Below, piece after piece: positions 20,073 through 28,177 of a DNA stretch of 64,000 nucleotides. Position numbers and translations under genes: made by a program. Within the stretch, counting starts at the first letter, position 1; each line of letters starts with the position of its first letter. The notes under the pieces were generated by a model, which was not told the origin of the DNA, did not search any database, and saw only the letters and a program-made list of their open reading frames with translations. Origin of the DNA: Osedax symbiont Rs1 (GTDB lineage: Bacteria; Pseudomonadota; Gammaproteobacteria; Pseudomonadales; Balneatricaceae); the NCBI GenBank assembly GCA_000416275.1, contig ASZJ01000119.1, forward strand, positions 45,386-109,385, read 5' to 3'.

Positions 20073-20437
20073 AACACTTTAGAAGTTGAGGCTAGTTGAG
20101 GGGCTGCAGGAAGTAAAACTAACTGGACTCATTGAGTATTTATGAGTTTGCTTTAAGCTTGAAATTTTAAGCTTGAAATTGTTTTGATTTGTTGGCAGTA
20201 TTAACTTAAATAGGCAGTTTACTACTCACATTAGTGCCATTAATTGCAGTTTAGTCATTATAAAACATGCCTAGCCCGTCTAGTGTCGGCAGGTTGCAAA
20301 TAGCTAGCTTAGCACGGCGATATATTTGACTGTTTTTTACTGGTAATCGGTGGTTTTAGGATCGAATTTAACGCGTTCCGGTCGCTCTGCACGTGACTGA
20401 TCGACTGGCAAGTAACGCATGTTTAGGAAATAATTGA
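20073..20437. other. Intergenic region upstream of kynA
   Basis: About 365 bases, A+T-rich, with the direct repeat AAGCTTGAAATT near 20155-20180. It must contain the kynA promoter, but no clear box or operator was recognised. Confidence 0.35.
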
Positions 20438-21274
20438 ATGAGTTGCCCTTATAATCCCGCATCAGAAGGTGCAGAAATGGATTTCAATGACAAAATGTCG
20501 TATGGAGACTATTTGCAGCTAGATAGTATTTTAAATAGCCAGCAACCTTTGTCTGATGCTCACGATGAGATGTTGTTTATTATTCAGCATCAGACCTCAG
20601 AGCTGTGGTTGAAACTGGCTATACATGAAATGGGGGCGGCATTGCAGCAAATTCGTGCCGATCAGCTGCACCCGGCTTTTAAGCACTTGTCTCGTGTCTC
20701 GCGCATCTTTGAACAGTTGAACAGCGCGTGGGATGTACTGCGCACAATGACTCCCAGTGAATACACTAGTTTTCGTGAAAGCTTGGGCCAGTCGTCTGGT
20801 TTCCAATCTTATCAGTATCGGGCGATCGAATTTGTGGTCGGTAACCGAAATTTAGCGATGCTCAAGCCCCATGATCACGATCCTGAGGTGACAGAAAAGC
20901 TCGAGGCGATTTTGGCGATGCCGAGTTTGTACGATGAAACTTTGCTGTTGCTGCAGCGCAATGGCTTTGATTTATCAACGGTACTTGAGCAGCGCAACTG
21001 GCGAGAGAAACACCAGCCGAGCGAGCTGGTGGAAGATGCCTGGCAAACGGTCTATAAAAACCCTGAAAAATACTGGTCACTTTACGAATTAGCGGAAAAG
21101 CTTGTTGATTTTGAAGATTATTTTAGACGTTGGCGGTTTAATCATGTTACAACAGTCGAGCGAATCATAGGTTTGAAAAAAGGCACCGGAGGTACCGGAG
21201 GCGTTTCATATTTAAGGCGAATGTTAGACACCGTTTTGTTTCCTGAATTGTGGACAGTAAGGACCAAAATGTAG
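20438..21274 (+). CDS. kynA: Tryptophan 2,3-dioxygenase
   Basis: Haem enzyme that opens the indole ring of L-tryptophan to N-formylkynurenine, the first step of the kynurenine pathway. Signature segments are [34 protein letters not shown] (substrate pocket) and [13 protein letters not shown], where His236 is the expected proximal haem ligand. [13 protein letters not shown] follows near the C terminus. At 278 residues it is full length. No kynureninase or formamidase gene is adjacent; instead an ABC transporter follows on the same strand 103 bases later. Confidence 0.96.
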   Translation: MSCPYNPASEGAEMDFNDKMSYGDYLQLDSILNSQQPLSDAHDEMLFIIQHQTSELWLKLAIHEMGAALQQIRADQLHPAFKHLSRVSRIFEQLNSAWDVLRTMTPSEYTSFRESLGQSSGFQSYQYRAIEFVVGNRNLAMLKPHDHDPEVTEKLEAILAMPSLYDETLLLLQRNGFDLSTVLEQRNWREKHQPSELVEDAWQTVYKNPEKYWSLYELAEKLVDFEDYFRRWRFNHVTTVERIIGLKKGTGGTGGVSYLRRMLDTVLFPELWTVRTKM

Positions 21275-21377
21275 CGTTGGCAGGTAGTTGGATAGCGTTT
21301 GATATCTAGACCCGCAGCACTGTTGTTGAAGGCTGCAGCGGGATACCAATATAACAATAACTTGATGGGTAACGATA

Positions 21378-22526
21378 ATGAAAAAATTAGCGATTGTCAT
21401 AGCAATGGGGCTTACAGTTTCAGCAGCTGTAATGCCAATAGTATCAATAGCAGCCCCGGTTAAAGTAGGCCTTATCACCACCTTAACCGGTGGTGGGGCG
21501 AGTTTGGGAATAGATATTCGAGACGGCTTCTTGTTGGCGGTTAAACAGGCCAACAATAGTGATTTAACTGTGGTTGTTGAAGATGATGCTCGCAAACCAC
21601 CGCTAGCGGTGCAAATCGCTGATAAAATGATCCAGCGTGAAAAAGTGGATATTTTGACCGGGATTGTCTGGTCCAACTTGGCGATGGCGGTAGTGCCGAA
21701 TGCGGTCGCGCAAAATAAATTTTATCTCTCTCCCAATGCTGGCCCCTCTGCTTTAGCCGGTAAACGCTGCCATAAAAACTATTTCAATGTGGCATGGCAA
21801 AATGATAACTTGCACGAGGCGATGGGCTCTTATGCCAGTAAATCAGGGTTTGTTAAACCTTACATATTAGCCCCTAACTACCCTGCGGGAAAAGATGCTT
21901 TGGTTGGCTTTAAGCGCTTATTTAAAGGTGCGCTAGCCGGGGAGACTTATACCAAGCTGGGACAGAAAGATTACGCGGCAGAAATTGCTAAAATTCGCGC
22001 CTCGGGAGCAGATAGTATCTACTTCTTTTTACCCGGCGGAATGGGTATTTCCTTCATGAAGCAATACACGCAGTCGGGTGTCGGCTTACCGGTGATGGGG
22101 CCTGCTTTCTCCTTCGACCAAGGTATTCTTAAGGCGATTGGCAAAGCGGCACTCGGGGTGAAAAATTCGTCTCAGTGGAGCAAGGACTTAGACAATAAAG
22201 CCAATCTATTATTCGTCAAAACGTTCAAGGCTGAATACGGACGTCTACCTTCTCTATATGCAAGTCAAGGTTACGATACTGCCAATTTAATACTATCGGC
22301 GATGCAGAGTGCGGATGTAAAAGATAGCGACGCTTTTAGAGCGGCACTTGCGGCGGCTAATTTTGCATCGGTGCGCGGCGATTTTAAATTCGGCCCCAAT
22401 CAACATCCGATCCAGAACATTTATGTGCGAGAAGTGATTGAGGAAAATGGAGTGCTGACCAATAAAATTATTGCCACTGCTCTGGAAAATCACGCTGATG
22501 TCTACGCCAGTCAGTGTGCTTTATGA
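21378..22526 (+). CDS. Branched-chain-type ABC transporter substrate-binding protein
   Basis: Periplasmic type I binding protein (Peripla_BP_6, LivJ/LivK-like) of 382 residues. The signal peptide MKKLAIVIAMGLTVSAAV ends near AAP at about residue 28. The mature start VKVGLITTLTGGGASLG is the usual ligand-pocket beginning. DGFLLAVKQANN and GADSIYFFLPGGMG are family features. It is the first gene of the transporter set. The ligand cannot be read from sequence; neighbours suggest an aromatic or amino-acid-like compound. A weak stem-loop (CTTCAG/CTGAAG, 22560-22585) follows the stop. Confidence 0.92.
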   Translation: MKKLAIVIAMGLTVSAAVMPIVSIAAPVKVGLITTLTGGGASLGIDIRDGFLLAVKQANNSDLTVVVEDDARKPPLAVQIADKMIQREKVDILTGIVWSNLAMAVVPNAVAQNKFYLSPNAGPSALAGKRCHKNYFNVAWQNDNLHEAMGSYASKSGFVKPYILAPNYPAGKDALVGFKRLFKGALAGETYTKLGQKDYAAEIAKIRASGADSIYFFLPGGMGISFMKQYTQSGVGLPVMGPAFSFDQGILKAIGKAALGVKNSSQWSKDLDNKANLLFVKTFKAEYGRLPSLYASQGYDTANLILSAMQSADVKDSDAFRAALAAANFASVRGDFKFGPNQHPIQNIYVREVIEENGVLTNKIIATALENHADVYASQCAL

Positions 22527-22771
22527 GTTTGACGTTGACTGATTAAAGTCGATTCAGATGCTTCAGTCCCTATCATTCTGAAGTCTTATTTATTACCAGT
22601 TGAATCTGTGACGGAAAATAAAGTCACGGCTTCAGCTAGTCAATAAATTACTAAATAGTGCCTCAGTTCACCTGCTGCTTTCGCCAATCAAGATCAGTTG
22701 ACTAAGATAGAAAACTGCTGATTTAGGTAAAAGCAAAGTCACTATCAATACCCTTTAATCATTAATTTGCG

Positions 22772-22813
22772 ATTTTTATCGATTGTCCGCTGTGGTGTTC
22801 AATCGATAAAAAT
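22772..22813. promoter_or_regulatory. Perfect 14-bp inverted repeat between binding protein and permease genes
   Basis: The arms ATTTTTATCGATTG (22772-22785) and CAATCGATAAAAAT (22800-22813) are perfectly complementary around a 14-base loop. It could be an mRNA hairpin that limits read-through into the permease genes, or an operator. It lies 17 bases before a family B element. Confidence 0.6.
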
Positions 22814-22830
22814 TTCAATTCTTATATTAC

Positions 22831-22895
22831 CAGACCTCTGCACAACGTTGCGAGCGCAGTTATCATACCCTCTGGGTAAGTTATGCAGAGGTCTC
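22831..22895. mobile_element. MITE-like element, family B, short copy 3 (65 bp)
   Basis: The ends AGACCTCTGCACAAC and GTTATGCAGAGGTCT form a near-perfect inverted repeat. It is flanked by 5-bp duplications ATTAC at 22826-22830 and 22896-22900. It is inserted 30 bases before the livH start inside the transporter operon. An open frame running through it into livH is not considered coding. Confidence 0.88.
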
Positions 22896-22925
22896 ATTAC
22901 CGCTAATAGAGTAGGTCGGACTACG

Positions 22926-23846
22926 ATGACTACGACTTTGATATTCGAGCAGTTACTCAATGGTTTACAGTTTTCAATGATGCTGTTTTTAATGTCAGCG
23001 GGGCTGACTTTAATCTTTGGTGTCATGGGCTTAATTAATTTGGCGCACGGTGTGCTGTATATGGTCGGTGCTTTCGCCTGCGCCTTAATTGCCGGAATCA
23101 GCGGTTCTTTTTGGTTGGGTTTGATCGCCAGTTTAGTCGTTGCGGCGATGGCGGGTGCGATCATTGAAGTTGGCGTGATACGCCGGCTGTATCAACGCGA
23201 TCATCTAGATCAGGTGCTGGCGACCTATGCGCTAATATTAATATTTTCCGAGGCGACACGCTGGTTGTTTGGCGCGTTCCCACTGTATCTGGATGTACCG
23301 GAACTACTCTCTAAACCGATCAGTCTCTTTGGTTTTTTCGACTACTCTAGCTATCGATTATTCATTATTTTGATCGGTGTCCTAGTCGCAGTCGGCCTGT
23401 ATCTACTTATTTCTAAAACGCGGCTGGGAATGCAAATTAGAGCGGGGGAGTCAGACCGGGAAATGATCGCGGCGCTCGGTGTCGATATCCGCACTTTGTA
23501 TACGTTAGTGTTTGCCTTAGGTGCTGGTTTAGCTGGGTTGGCTGGAGCGTTATTGGGCGCCATCCAATCGGTTGAGGTCGGGATGGGGGACTCAGTGCTT
23601 ATCTTGGCGTTTGTGGTAGTGGTTATCGGCGGGATTGGCTCGATTAAAGGGGCGTTTATCGGTGCGTTACTGGTCGGTATTGTCGATACTATGGGGCGCT
23701 TTTTACTGCCCTATCTACTCTCCTTAGTGCTGCCTGCAGAATCGGCAGCCAGTATTGGTGGAGCGCTGTCCTCAGTGGCTATTTATTTATTAATGGCGGT
23801 TATCTTAGTGGTTAAGCCTAAAGGGTTGGTGCCAGCACATGCTTAA
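22926..23846 (+). CDS. livH: Branched-chain-type ABC transporter permease, LivH-like
   Basis: Inner-membrane permease of about 306 residues with eight or so helices. The motifs GLTLIFGVMGLINLAHGVLY and ALGAGLAGLAGALLGAIQSV are typical of LivH. The start is placed at the ATG at 22926 (MTTTLIFEQL). The frame is open to 22767, but the extra 53 residues are translated from the MITE and hairpin and are not LivH-like. The gene overlaps livM by 8 bases. It works with LivM and two ATPases to import the ligand of the upstream binding protein. Confidence 0.93.
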   Translation: MTTTLIFEQLLNGLQFSMMLFLMSAGLTLIFGVMGLINLAHGVLYMVGAFACALIAGISGSFWLGLIASLVVAAMAGAIIEVGVIRRLYQRDHLDQVLATYALILIFSEATRWLFGAFPLYLDVPELLSKPISLFGFFDYSSYRLFIILIGVLVAVGLYLLISKTRLGMQIRAGESDREMIAALGVDIRTLYTLVFALGAGLAGLAGALLGAIQSVEVGMGDSVLILAFVVVVIGGIGSIKGAFIGALLVGIVDTMGRFLLPYLLSLVLPAESAASIGGALSSVAIYLLMAVILVVKPKGLVPAHA

Positions 23847-24831
23847 TTTAACCAGAGAACAGCTCCTTAATGGCGCAGTGGTCAGCACGTTGCTAGTGCT
23901 CAGTGCACTGGCACTTTTCCTCGATGAACCTTTTTATATTACCTTAGTGACTAAAGTGACTATTTTGGCGATGGCGGGGGTCGGTCTCAATTTAGCACTG
24001 GGCTTAGGAGGGATGGTCTCTTTTGGCCACGCTGCCTTTTTTGGTATAGGAGGCTATGTAACAGGAATTTTAGCCTCCCATGCACTGAATGAGGAACTGC
24101 TATTCACGGCGTTTGGATTTGCTGTTTTTGGTACCACCAATATGTTATTCATTTGGCTATTTGCTGTTCTGATCAGTGCCTTAGCAGCTGCATTAATAGG
24201 TTATTTTAGCCTGCGTACCCAGGGCGTTTATTTTATTATGATTACCTTGGCCTTTGCGCAGATGATTTATTACTTCTCGATTGCCTGGCCCGCCTACGGC
24301 GGTGAAGATGGCCTGTCTATTTATCAACGCAACCAATTTTTTTCGATCAATACCTTAGATCCGCTGAGTTTCTTTGCTATCTGCTTTAGTTTATTGCTGG
24401 CAGTGATTTTTTTAGTTTCAAGATTAAAGAACTCACATTTTGGTAACGCGCTGCAAGCTGCGCGACAAAATGAACAGCGCTTGGCCGCCGTCGGCATCCG
24501 TCCATTTGGTATTAAGCTGACCGCGTTCGTTATCTCGGCGATGATTACCGCTTTAGCAGGTGCGCTGTTTGCAGATCTGAATCGTTTTGTCAGTCCCGGC
24601 ATGTTCTCGTGGCACACTTCGGGGGAAATTATGATCTTTGTTCTTTTGGGGGGTGTGGGGCGGTTATTTGGACCGGTAATTGGCGCGGGGTTGTTTATCC
24701 TCTTTGAGTATTATCTGGGGGGAGTGACCGAGCACTGGATGCTTTTTCTCGGGGTGATGTTGTTAACAGTGGTGCTATTTGCCCGCGGTGGGATTGTCGG
24801 CGTGCTCGCAGGAGAGGTTAAACATGACTGA
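23839..24831 (+). CDS. livM: Branched-chain-type ABC transporter permease, LivM-like
   Basis: Second permease, 330 residues. MAGVGLNLALGLGGMVSFGH (about residues 41-60) and YFSLRTQGVYFIMITLAFAQ are conserved LivM features. Also seen are GIRPFGIKLTAFVISAMITA and GGVGRLFGPVIGA, the ATPase-coupling region. It overlaps livH and livG by 8 bases each, so the three genes are translationally coupled. Confidence 0.93.
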   Translation: MLNLTREQLLNGAVVSTLLVLSALALFLDEPFYITLVTKVTILAMAGVGLNLALGLGGMVSFGHAAFFGIGGYVTGILASHALNEELLFTAFGFAVFGTTNMLFIWLFAVLISALAAALIGYFSLRTQGVYFIMITLAFAQMIYYFSIAWPAYGGEDGLSIYQRNQFFSINTLDPLSFFAICFSLLLAVIFLVSRLKNSHFGNALQAARQNEQRLAAVGIRPFGIKLTAFVISAMITALAGALFADLNRFVSPGMFSWHTSGEIMIFVLLGGVGRLFGPVIGAGLFILFEYYLGGVTEHWMLFLGVMLLTVVLFARGGIVGVLAGEVKHD

Positions 24832-25570
24832 TAAGATCCTGAATATTAAAAATTTAGTAAAAACATTTGGTCAATTAAAAGCCACTGATGATTTGAGTTT
24901 AGATTTATATCCCAATGAGATACACGCAGTGATTGGCCCAAATGGTGCGGGTAAATCGACGCTAATTAAACAGATTTGTGGTGAAATCAGCGCCGACCAA
25001 GGGCGGATTGAATTTTTGGGTAAGGATATAACCCACTTAGATGTCGTCGCTAGAGCGCGGTTGGGCTTGGGGCGAACTTTTCAAATATCATCCCTGGCGA
25101 TGGAGTATTCAGTATTGAGGAACGTGATGCTGGCGGTGCAAGCAGTCCAGGGGTCGAGTTATAGTTTCTTTAAGTCGATTGGCAATGATCAAGTATTGCG
25201 CGCCTCGGCAATGGAGAGTCTTAAAGAAGTCGGTTTAGAAAATAGAGCCGATGTATGTGCGGCTAAGCTCTCGCACGGTGAGCGCCGACAATTAGAAATA
25301 GCGGTGGTTTTAGCGCAGCAACCGAAAGCCTTTCTGTTGGACGAGCCAATGGCGGGAATGGGGGCCGAGGGCTCCAAAAAGCTCACCGGGTTTTTGGATA
25401 CGCTGCGTTTGCGCGCGCCAATTTTGATGGTAGAGCACGACATGGATGCGGTATTTTCGCTGGCTGATAGAATTTCGGTATTAGTCTATGGAAAAATCAT
25501 TATGACTGGCAGTGTCGCACAAGTGCGTAACAATGCCCTAGTACGTGAAGCGTATTTGGGAGAGGATTAG
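24824..25570 (+). CDS. livG: Branched-chain-type ABC transporter ATPase, LivG-like
   Basis: Cytoplasmic ATPase of 248 residues. Walker A is GPNGAGKST, the signature is LSHGERRQLE and Walker B is AFLLDEPMAGMG, with EHDMDAVF as switch region. The start at 24824 follows AGGAGAGG and overlaps the livM stop (ATGACTGA). The open frame begins earlier at 24779, but that part is inside livM. It pairs with LivF. Confidence 0.93.
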   Translation: MTDKILNIKNLVKTFGQLKATDDLSLDLYPNEIHAVIGPNGAGKSTLIKQICGEISADQGRIEFLGKDITHLDVVARARLGLGRTFQISSLAMEYSVLRNVMLAVQAVQGSSYSFFKSIGNDQVLRASAMESLKEVGLENRADVCAAKLSHGERRQLEIAVVLAQQPKAFLLDEPMAGMGAEGSKKLTGFLDTLRLRAPILMVEHDMDAVFSLADRISVLVYGKIIMTGSVAQVRNNALVREAYLGED

Positions 25571-25572
25571 CG

Positions 25573-26277
25573 ATGTCGGTGTTATTAAATCTAGCGCAGA
25601 TAGCAACCTTTTACGGCCAGTCGCAAGCGCTATTTGGGGTTGATCTCTCGATTCAAGAAGGGCAAGTGGTCGCGCTCATGGGGCGCAATGGCATGGGTAA
25701 AACCACTACAATTCGCTCGATTTGCGGCATGTCTAGGGCGTCGTCTGGCAGCTTGCACTTTTTAGGTGTCGATATATCGACATTGCCCTCACACCAAATC
25801 GCGCGTTTGGGGATAGGGCTAGTGCCGGAGGGGAGGCGCTGTTTTAGTAATTTAACGGTCACTGAGAACTTGTTGGTTGCGGCCCGTGCGCGCGCCGAGC
25901 ACAATAATCACTGGGATTTGGCAAAGGTGGAAGCACTGTTTCCTCGACTCGCTGAAAGGCGCAGTCAATATGCCAATAGCTTGTCGGGAGGAGAGCAGCA
26001 AATGCTGGCGGTGGGTCGGGCGCTAATGACCAATCCAAAGCTGCTAATTTTGGATGAGGCAACCGAGGGGCTAGCGCCGGTTATTAGACAGGAAATATGG
26101 CAGGCTGTGAAGCAGCTAAAAGCCGCTGGCCAGTCGATTTTAATTGTCGATAAAACCATTAAAGAGTTACTGCCAGTGGCGGATCACTGCGTGATCTTAG
26201 AACGTGGCAGCACGGTATTTAGTGGATTGCCTGAAGCTATGTCGAAAACTATTCTACAACAGTATTTAGGCGTTTAA
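25573..26277 (+). CDS. livF: Branched-chain-type ABC transporter ATPase, LivF-like
   Basis: Second ATPase, 234 residues, starting 2 bases after livG. Walker A is GRNGMGKTT, the signature is NSLSGGEQQMLAVGRALMT and Walker B is LLILDEATEGLAP. FYGQSQALFGVDLSI and GLVPEGRRCFSNLTVTENL are LivF hallmarks. Switch residues read LIVDKTIKEL with Lys in place of the usual Gln or His-type residue nearby (VEQN/VDKT), a variation seen in some members. Confidence 0.93.
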   Translation: MSVLLNLAQIATFYGQSQALFGVDLSIQEGQVVALMGRNGMGKTTTIRSICGMSRASSGSLHFLGVDISTLPSHQIARLGIGLVPEGRRCFSNLTVTENLLVAARARAEHNNHWDLAKVEALFPRLAERRSQYANSLSGGEQQMLAVGRALMTNPKLLILDEATEGLAPVIRQEIWQAVKQLKAAGQSILIVDKTIKELLPVADHCVILERGSTVFSGLPEAMSKTILQQYLGV

Positions 26278-26288
26278 GAGGGTGTAAC

Positions 26289-26711
26289 ATGTTAGTTTAT
26301 CAACTCAATCACAAGGTGCTTTTTCAGCACTGTGACCCCGCTGGGATAGTGTTCTATCCACGCTATTTTGAAATGATTAATGCCACGGTTGAGCAGTGGT
26401 TTTCCCAGGCTTTAGATTACTCTTTTGCAAAAATGCATATCGCTGAAAAGGTTGGGGTGCCCACCGTGGCGATTGAAAGTAATTTTATTGCGCCGAGTTT
26501 TTTAGAGGATCAGCTAGTCTTTAATTTGAGTGTGTTAAAAATTGGTACGACAAGCTTAGATTTAACAGTGCTCGGCTACTGCGCTGAACAATTGCGGCTG
26601 GAGAGTAAAATAACTTTAGTGTTCGTCGATTTAAAAGAGACCGTCCCTCGCTCGCTCCCCTGGCCTGCACAGCTTCGCGATCAGTTTGCTGCATATTTGC
26701 CGAAAAAATAA
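26289..26711 (+). CDS. Hot-dog acyl-CoA thioesterase (4HBT family)
   Basis: A 140-residue thioesterase with the 4-hydroxybenzoyl-CoA thioesterase motif FQHCDPAGIVFYPRYFEMIN near residues 12-31; the Asp of CDPAGIVF is the expected catalytic residue. It starts 11 bases after livF, so it is in the same operon. Linkage to an ABC importer and to tryptophan 2,3-dioxygenase suggests hydrolysis of an aromatic acyl-CoA, but that is inference. General YbgC-type thioesterases have a similar motif. Confidence 0.85.
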   Translation: MLVYQLNHKVLFQHCDPAGIVFYPRYFEMINATVEQWFSQALDYSFAKMHIAEKVGVPTVAIESNFIAPSFLEDQLVFNLSVLKIGTTSLDLTVLGYCAEQLRLESKITLVFVDLKETVPRSLPWPAQLRDQFAAYLPKK

Positions 26712-26869
26712 TGGCTGTAGAAGATTAATACTTTATTAATGGTTTAATATAAAAAATTTTTCACTGACGGCTTAATTTTTCGAAGTAGTTTATTGGCAAA
26801 ATATTGTCTTCTCTTGTGTTACAAAACTTGTGATCCTCACAGGCTAAATACTGCTTGGAAATAAACACT

Positions 26870-27030
26870 ATGGGACATAAGTTCGCCGAAATCGCATTTA
26901 CCGACAATGTTCGTGAGATGCAGCAAGTTCAAGGAAGTCGCAGCGGTTATGCGAGGATGGAATCAGCAGCGGATTACAATGATCGCCTCGTATTGCTGAA
27001 ATAGAATTTATTGGCAGCAGATCGGCGTAG
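26870..27030 (+). pseudogene. Remnant of a pyridoxamine 5'-phosphate oxidase-family flavoprotein gene
   Basis: From the ATG at 26870 the translation MGHKFAEIAFTDNVREMQ then SRSGYARME and ADYNDRL matches the N terminus of the PNPOx-like FMN protein family. The frame stops at 27002. The expected continuation AEIEFIGSRSA appears in another frame from 26995 and stops at 27028, before the conserved FMN-binding part. The gene is therefore broken by a frameshift and by loss of about 150 or more downstream residues. The rest of the gap up to 27145 shows nothing recognisable. Confidence 0.65.
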
Positions 27031-27145
27031 GATAAAGCAAGTGTTAATGAGCTCCATCCTACAACAAAAAGTATGCTATAAGCTGCTGTCGATGGATGGA
27101 GGTTAGCTTTACACTAATGCTAGTGGATGTTTTTACTAGAAAAAA

Positions 27146-27736
27146 TTACTTTTCAGGGGTTTGAAAAATAAGGTATAGATCGACTAAAATATCGGGAATT
27201 TCATTCGCCATTTCTTCACAAACGTCTGGGTTGCAACGAATTTCTTGAAACTCTTTAGCGTCAAATAAGTCGGATACAACCATAATAGGTAACATTAATT
27301 CAGTGACCTTTTGCTCTTGAGAGGTACCGCTGTACCAGGCATCCTCGGTCAAAAATACTGCTTCCATGAATGCTTGAGCCCAAGTTTCGATGTCGGCTAT
27401 TTCTTCCCCGTCTTCTACTGCAAGGGTTAGCTCGCAGGGCATTTCCAGCTCGCTATCATCTTCCATATCACTGCGGATACTGGAAAACCAATGCCGTAAA
27501 ATGGTTTTAATTTCAGTTTGCTGTTGCTCGGACTTCCATTTAGGCTCGCCGTCAAACAAAATATCCATCCACTCACTTTCTTCAGTAGGATCCGGAGATA
27601 TGACGAGAGCGCATAAAAAACCATGAATGCCGATCAGGTCTAAGGATTCTTCAGAAACTAGGTCGGAGAAAATAAAAAGTTCTAAAGCATCTAACTCAGA
27701 ATCGGTAATAGCACTGTTTTGTGGTTGTGTTTGCAT
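27146..27736 (-). CDS. YecA/UPF0149 family protein
   Basis: A 196-residue acidic protein with the UPF0149 core: SELDALELFIFSDLVSEESL then IGIHGFLCALVISPDPTEES near residues 12-55. The C-terminal SEC-C zinc motif of E. coli YecA is absent, so it is a short member. Function in the family is poorly defined. It is monocistronic and divergent from recQ. Confidence 0.85.
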   Translation of the reverse strand: MQTQPQNSAITDSELDALELFIFSDLVSEESLDLIGIHGFLCALVISPDPTEESEWMDILFDGEPKWKSEQQQTEIKTILRHWFSSIRSDMEDDSELEMPCELTLAVEDGEEIADIETWAQAFMEAVFLTEDAWYSGTSQEQKVTELMLPIMVVSDLFDAKEFQEIRCNPDVCEEMANEIPDILVDLYLIFQTPEK

Positions 27737-28177
27737 GAGAATACCCTGAAAAATTAACAGCGCGTAGTCTACTCTAACTCAAAGTATAAACCTAGAGAAC
27801 ATGTGAATAAGTCAGCGATGTTATAGCGAGGGTAGGCTGACAAAACTTTCTAATTACATTTAACCAGTTTATTGCTCGCTGTCGATGAATTTAGGAGTGT
27901 TTGCAGTAAAAAACAGCTATTTATCGGGAAGAGTGAAGGTGTTGCAATTGAGAAGTGCTATATATGACAGCCAGTACTTAGCACTAGATTTTTCCTGTTG
28001 ATGATCTTTGCTGACAAATCGGCGCCAAACTTCTTTTGATCGCGATAAATAGCATTTTTCACGGTATTATATACTTAATATCGCCTTCGTTAGCTACTTA
28101 GAACAAAGGTCTCTGTTAGAATGTTGTCCGCTCTAATCTAAGGATTGTTTTTTTAAACCCAATAGCTGTGGGGAAAT
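27737..28177. other. Intergenic region between the YecA-family gene and recQ
   Basis: About 440 A+T-rich bases with divergent genes on each side. TATTAT/TAATAT sequences near 28065-28080 could be -10 elements for recQ. No LexA box, repeat or RNA gene was recognised. Confidence 0.35.

Noticed and set aside
22767..22925. N-terminal extension of livH
   Set aside because: The extra residues come from the hairpin and a family B element, and similar residues (RAQLSYPLGKL) appear in the unrelated frame over the copy at 6504.
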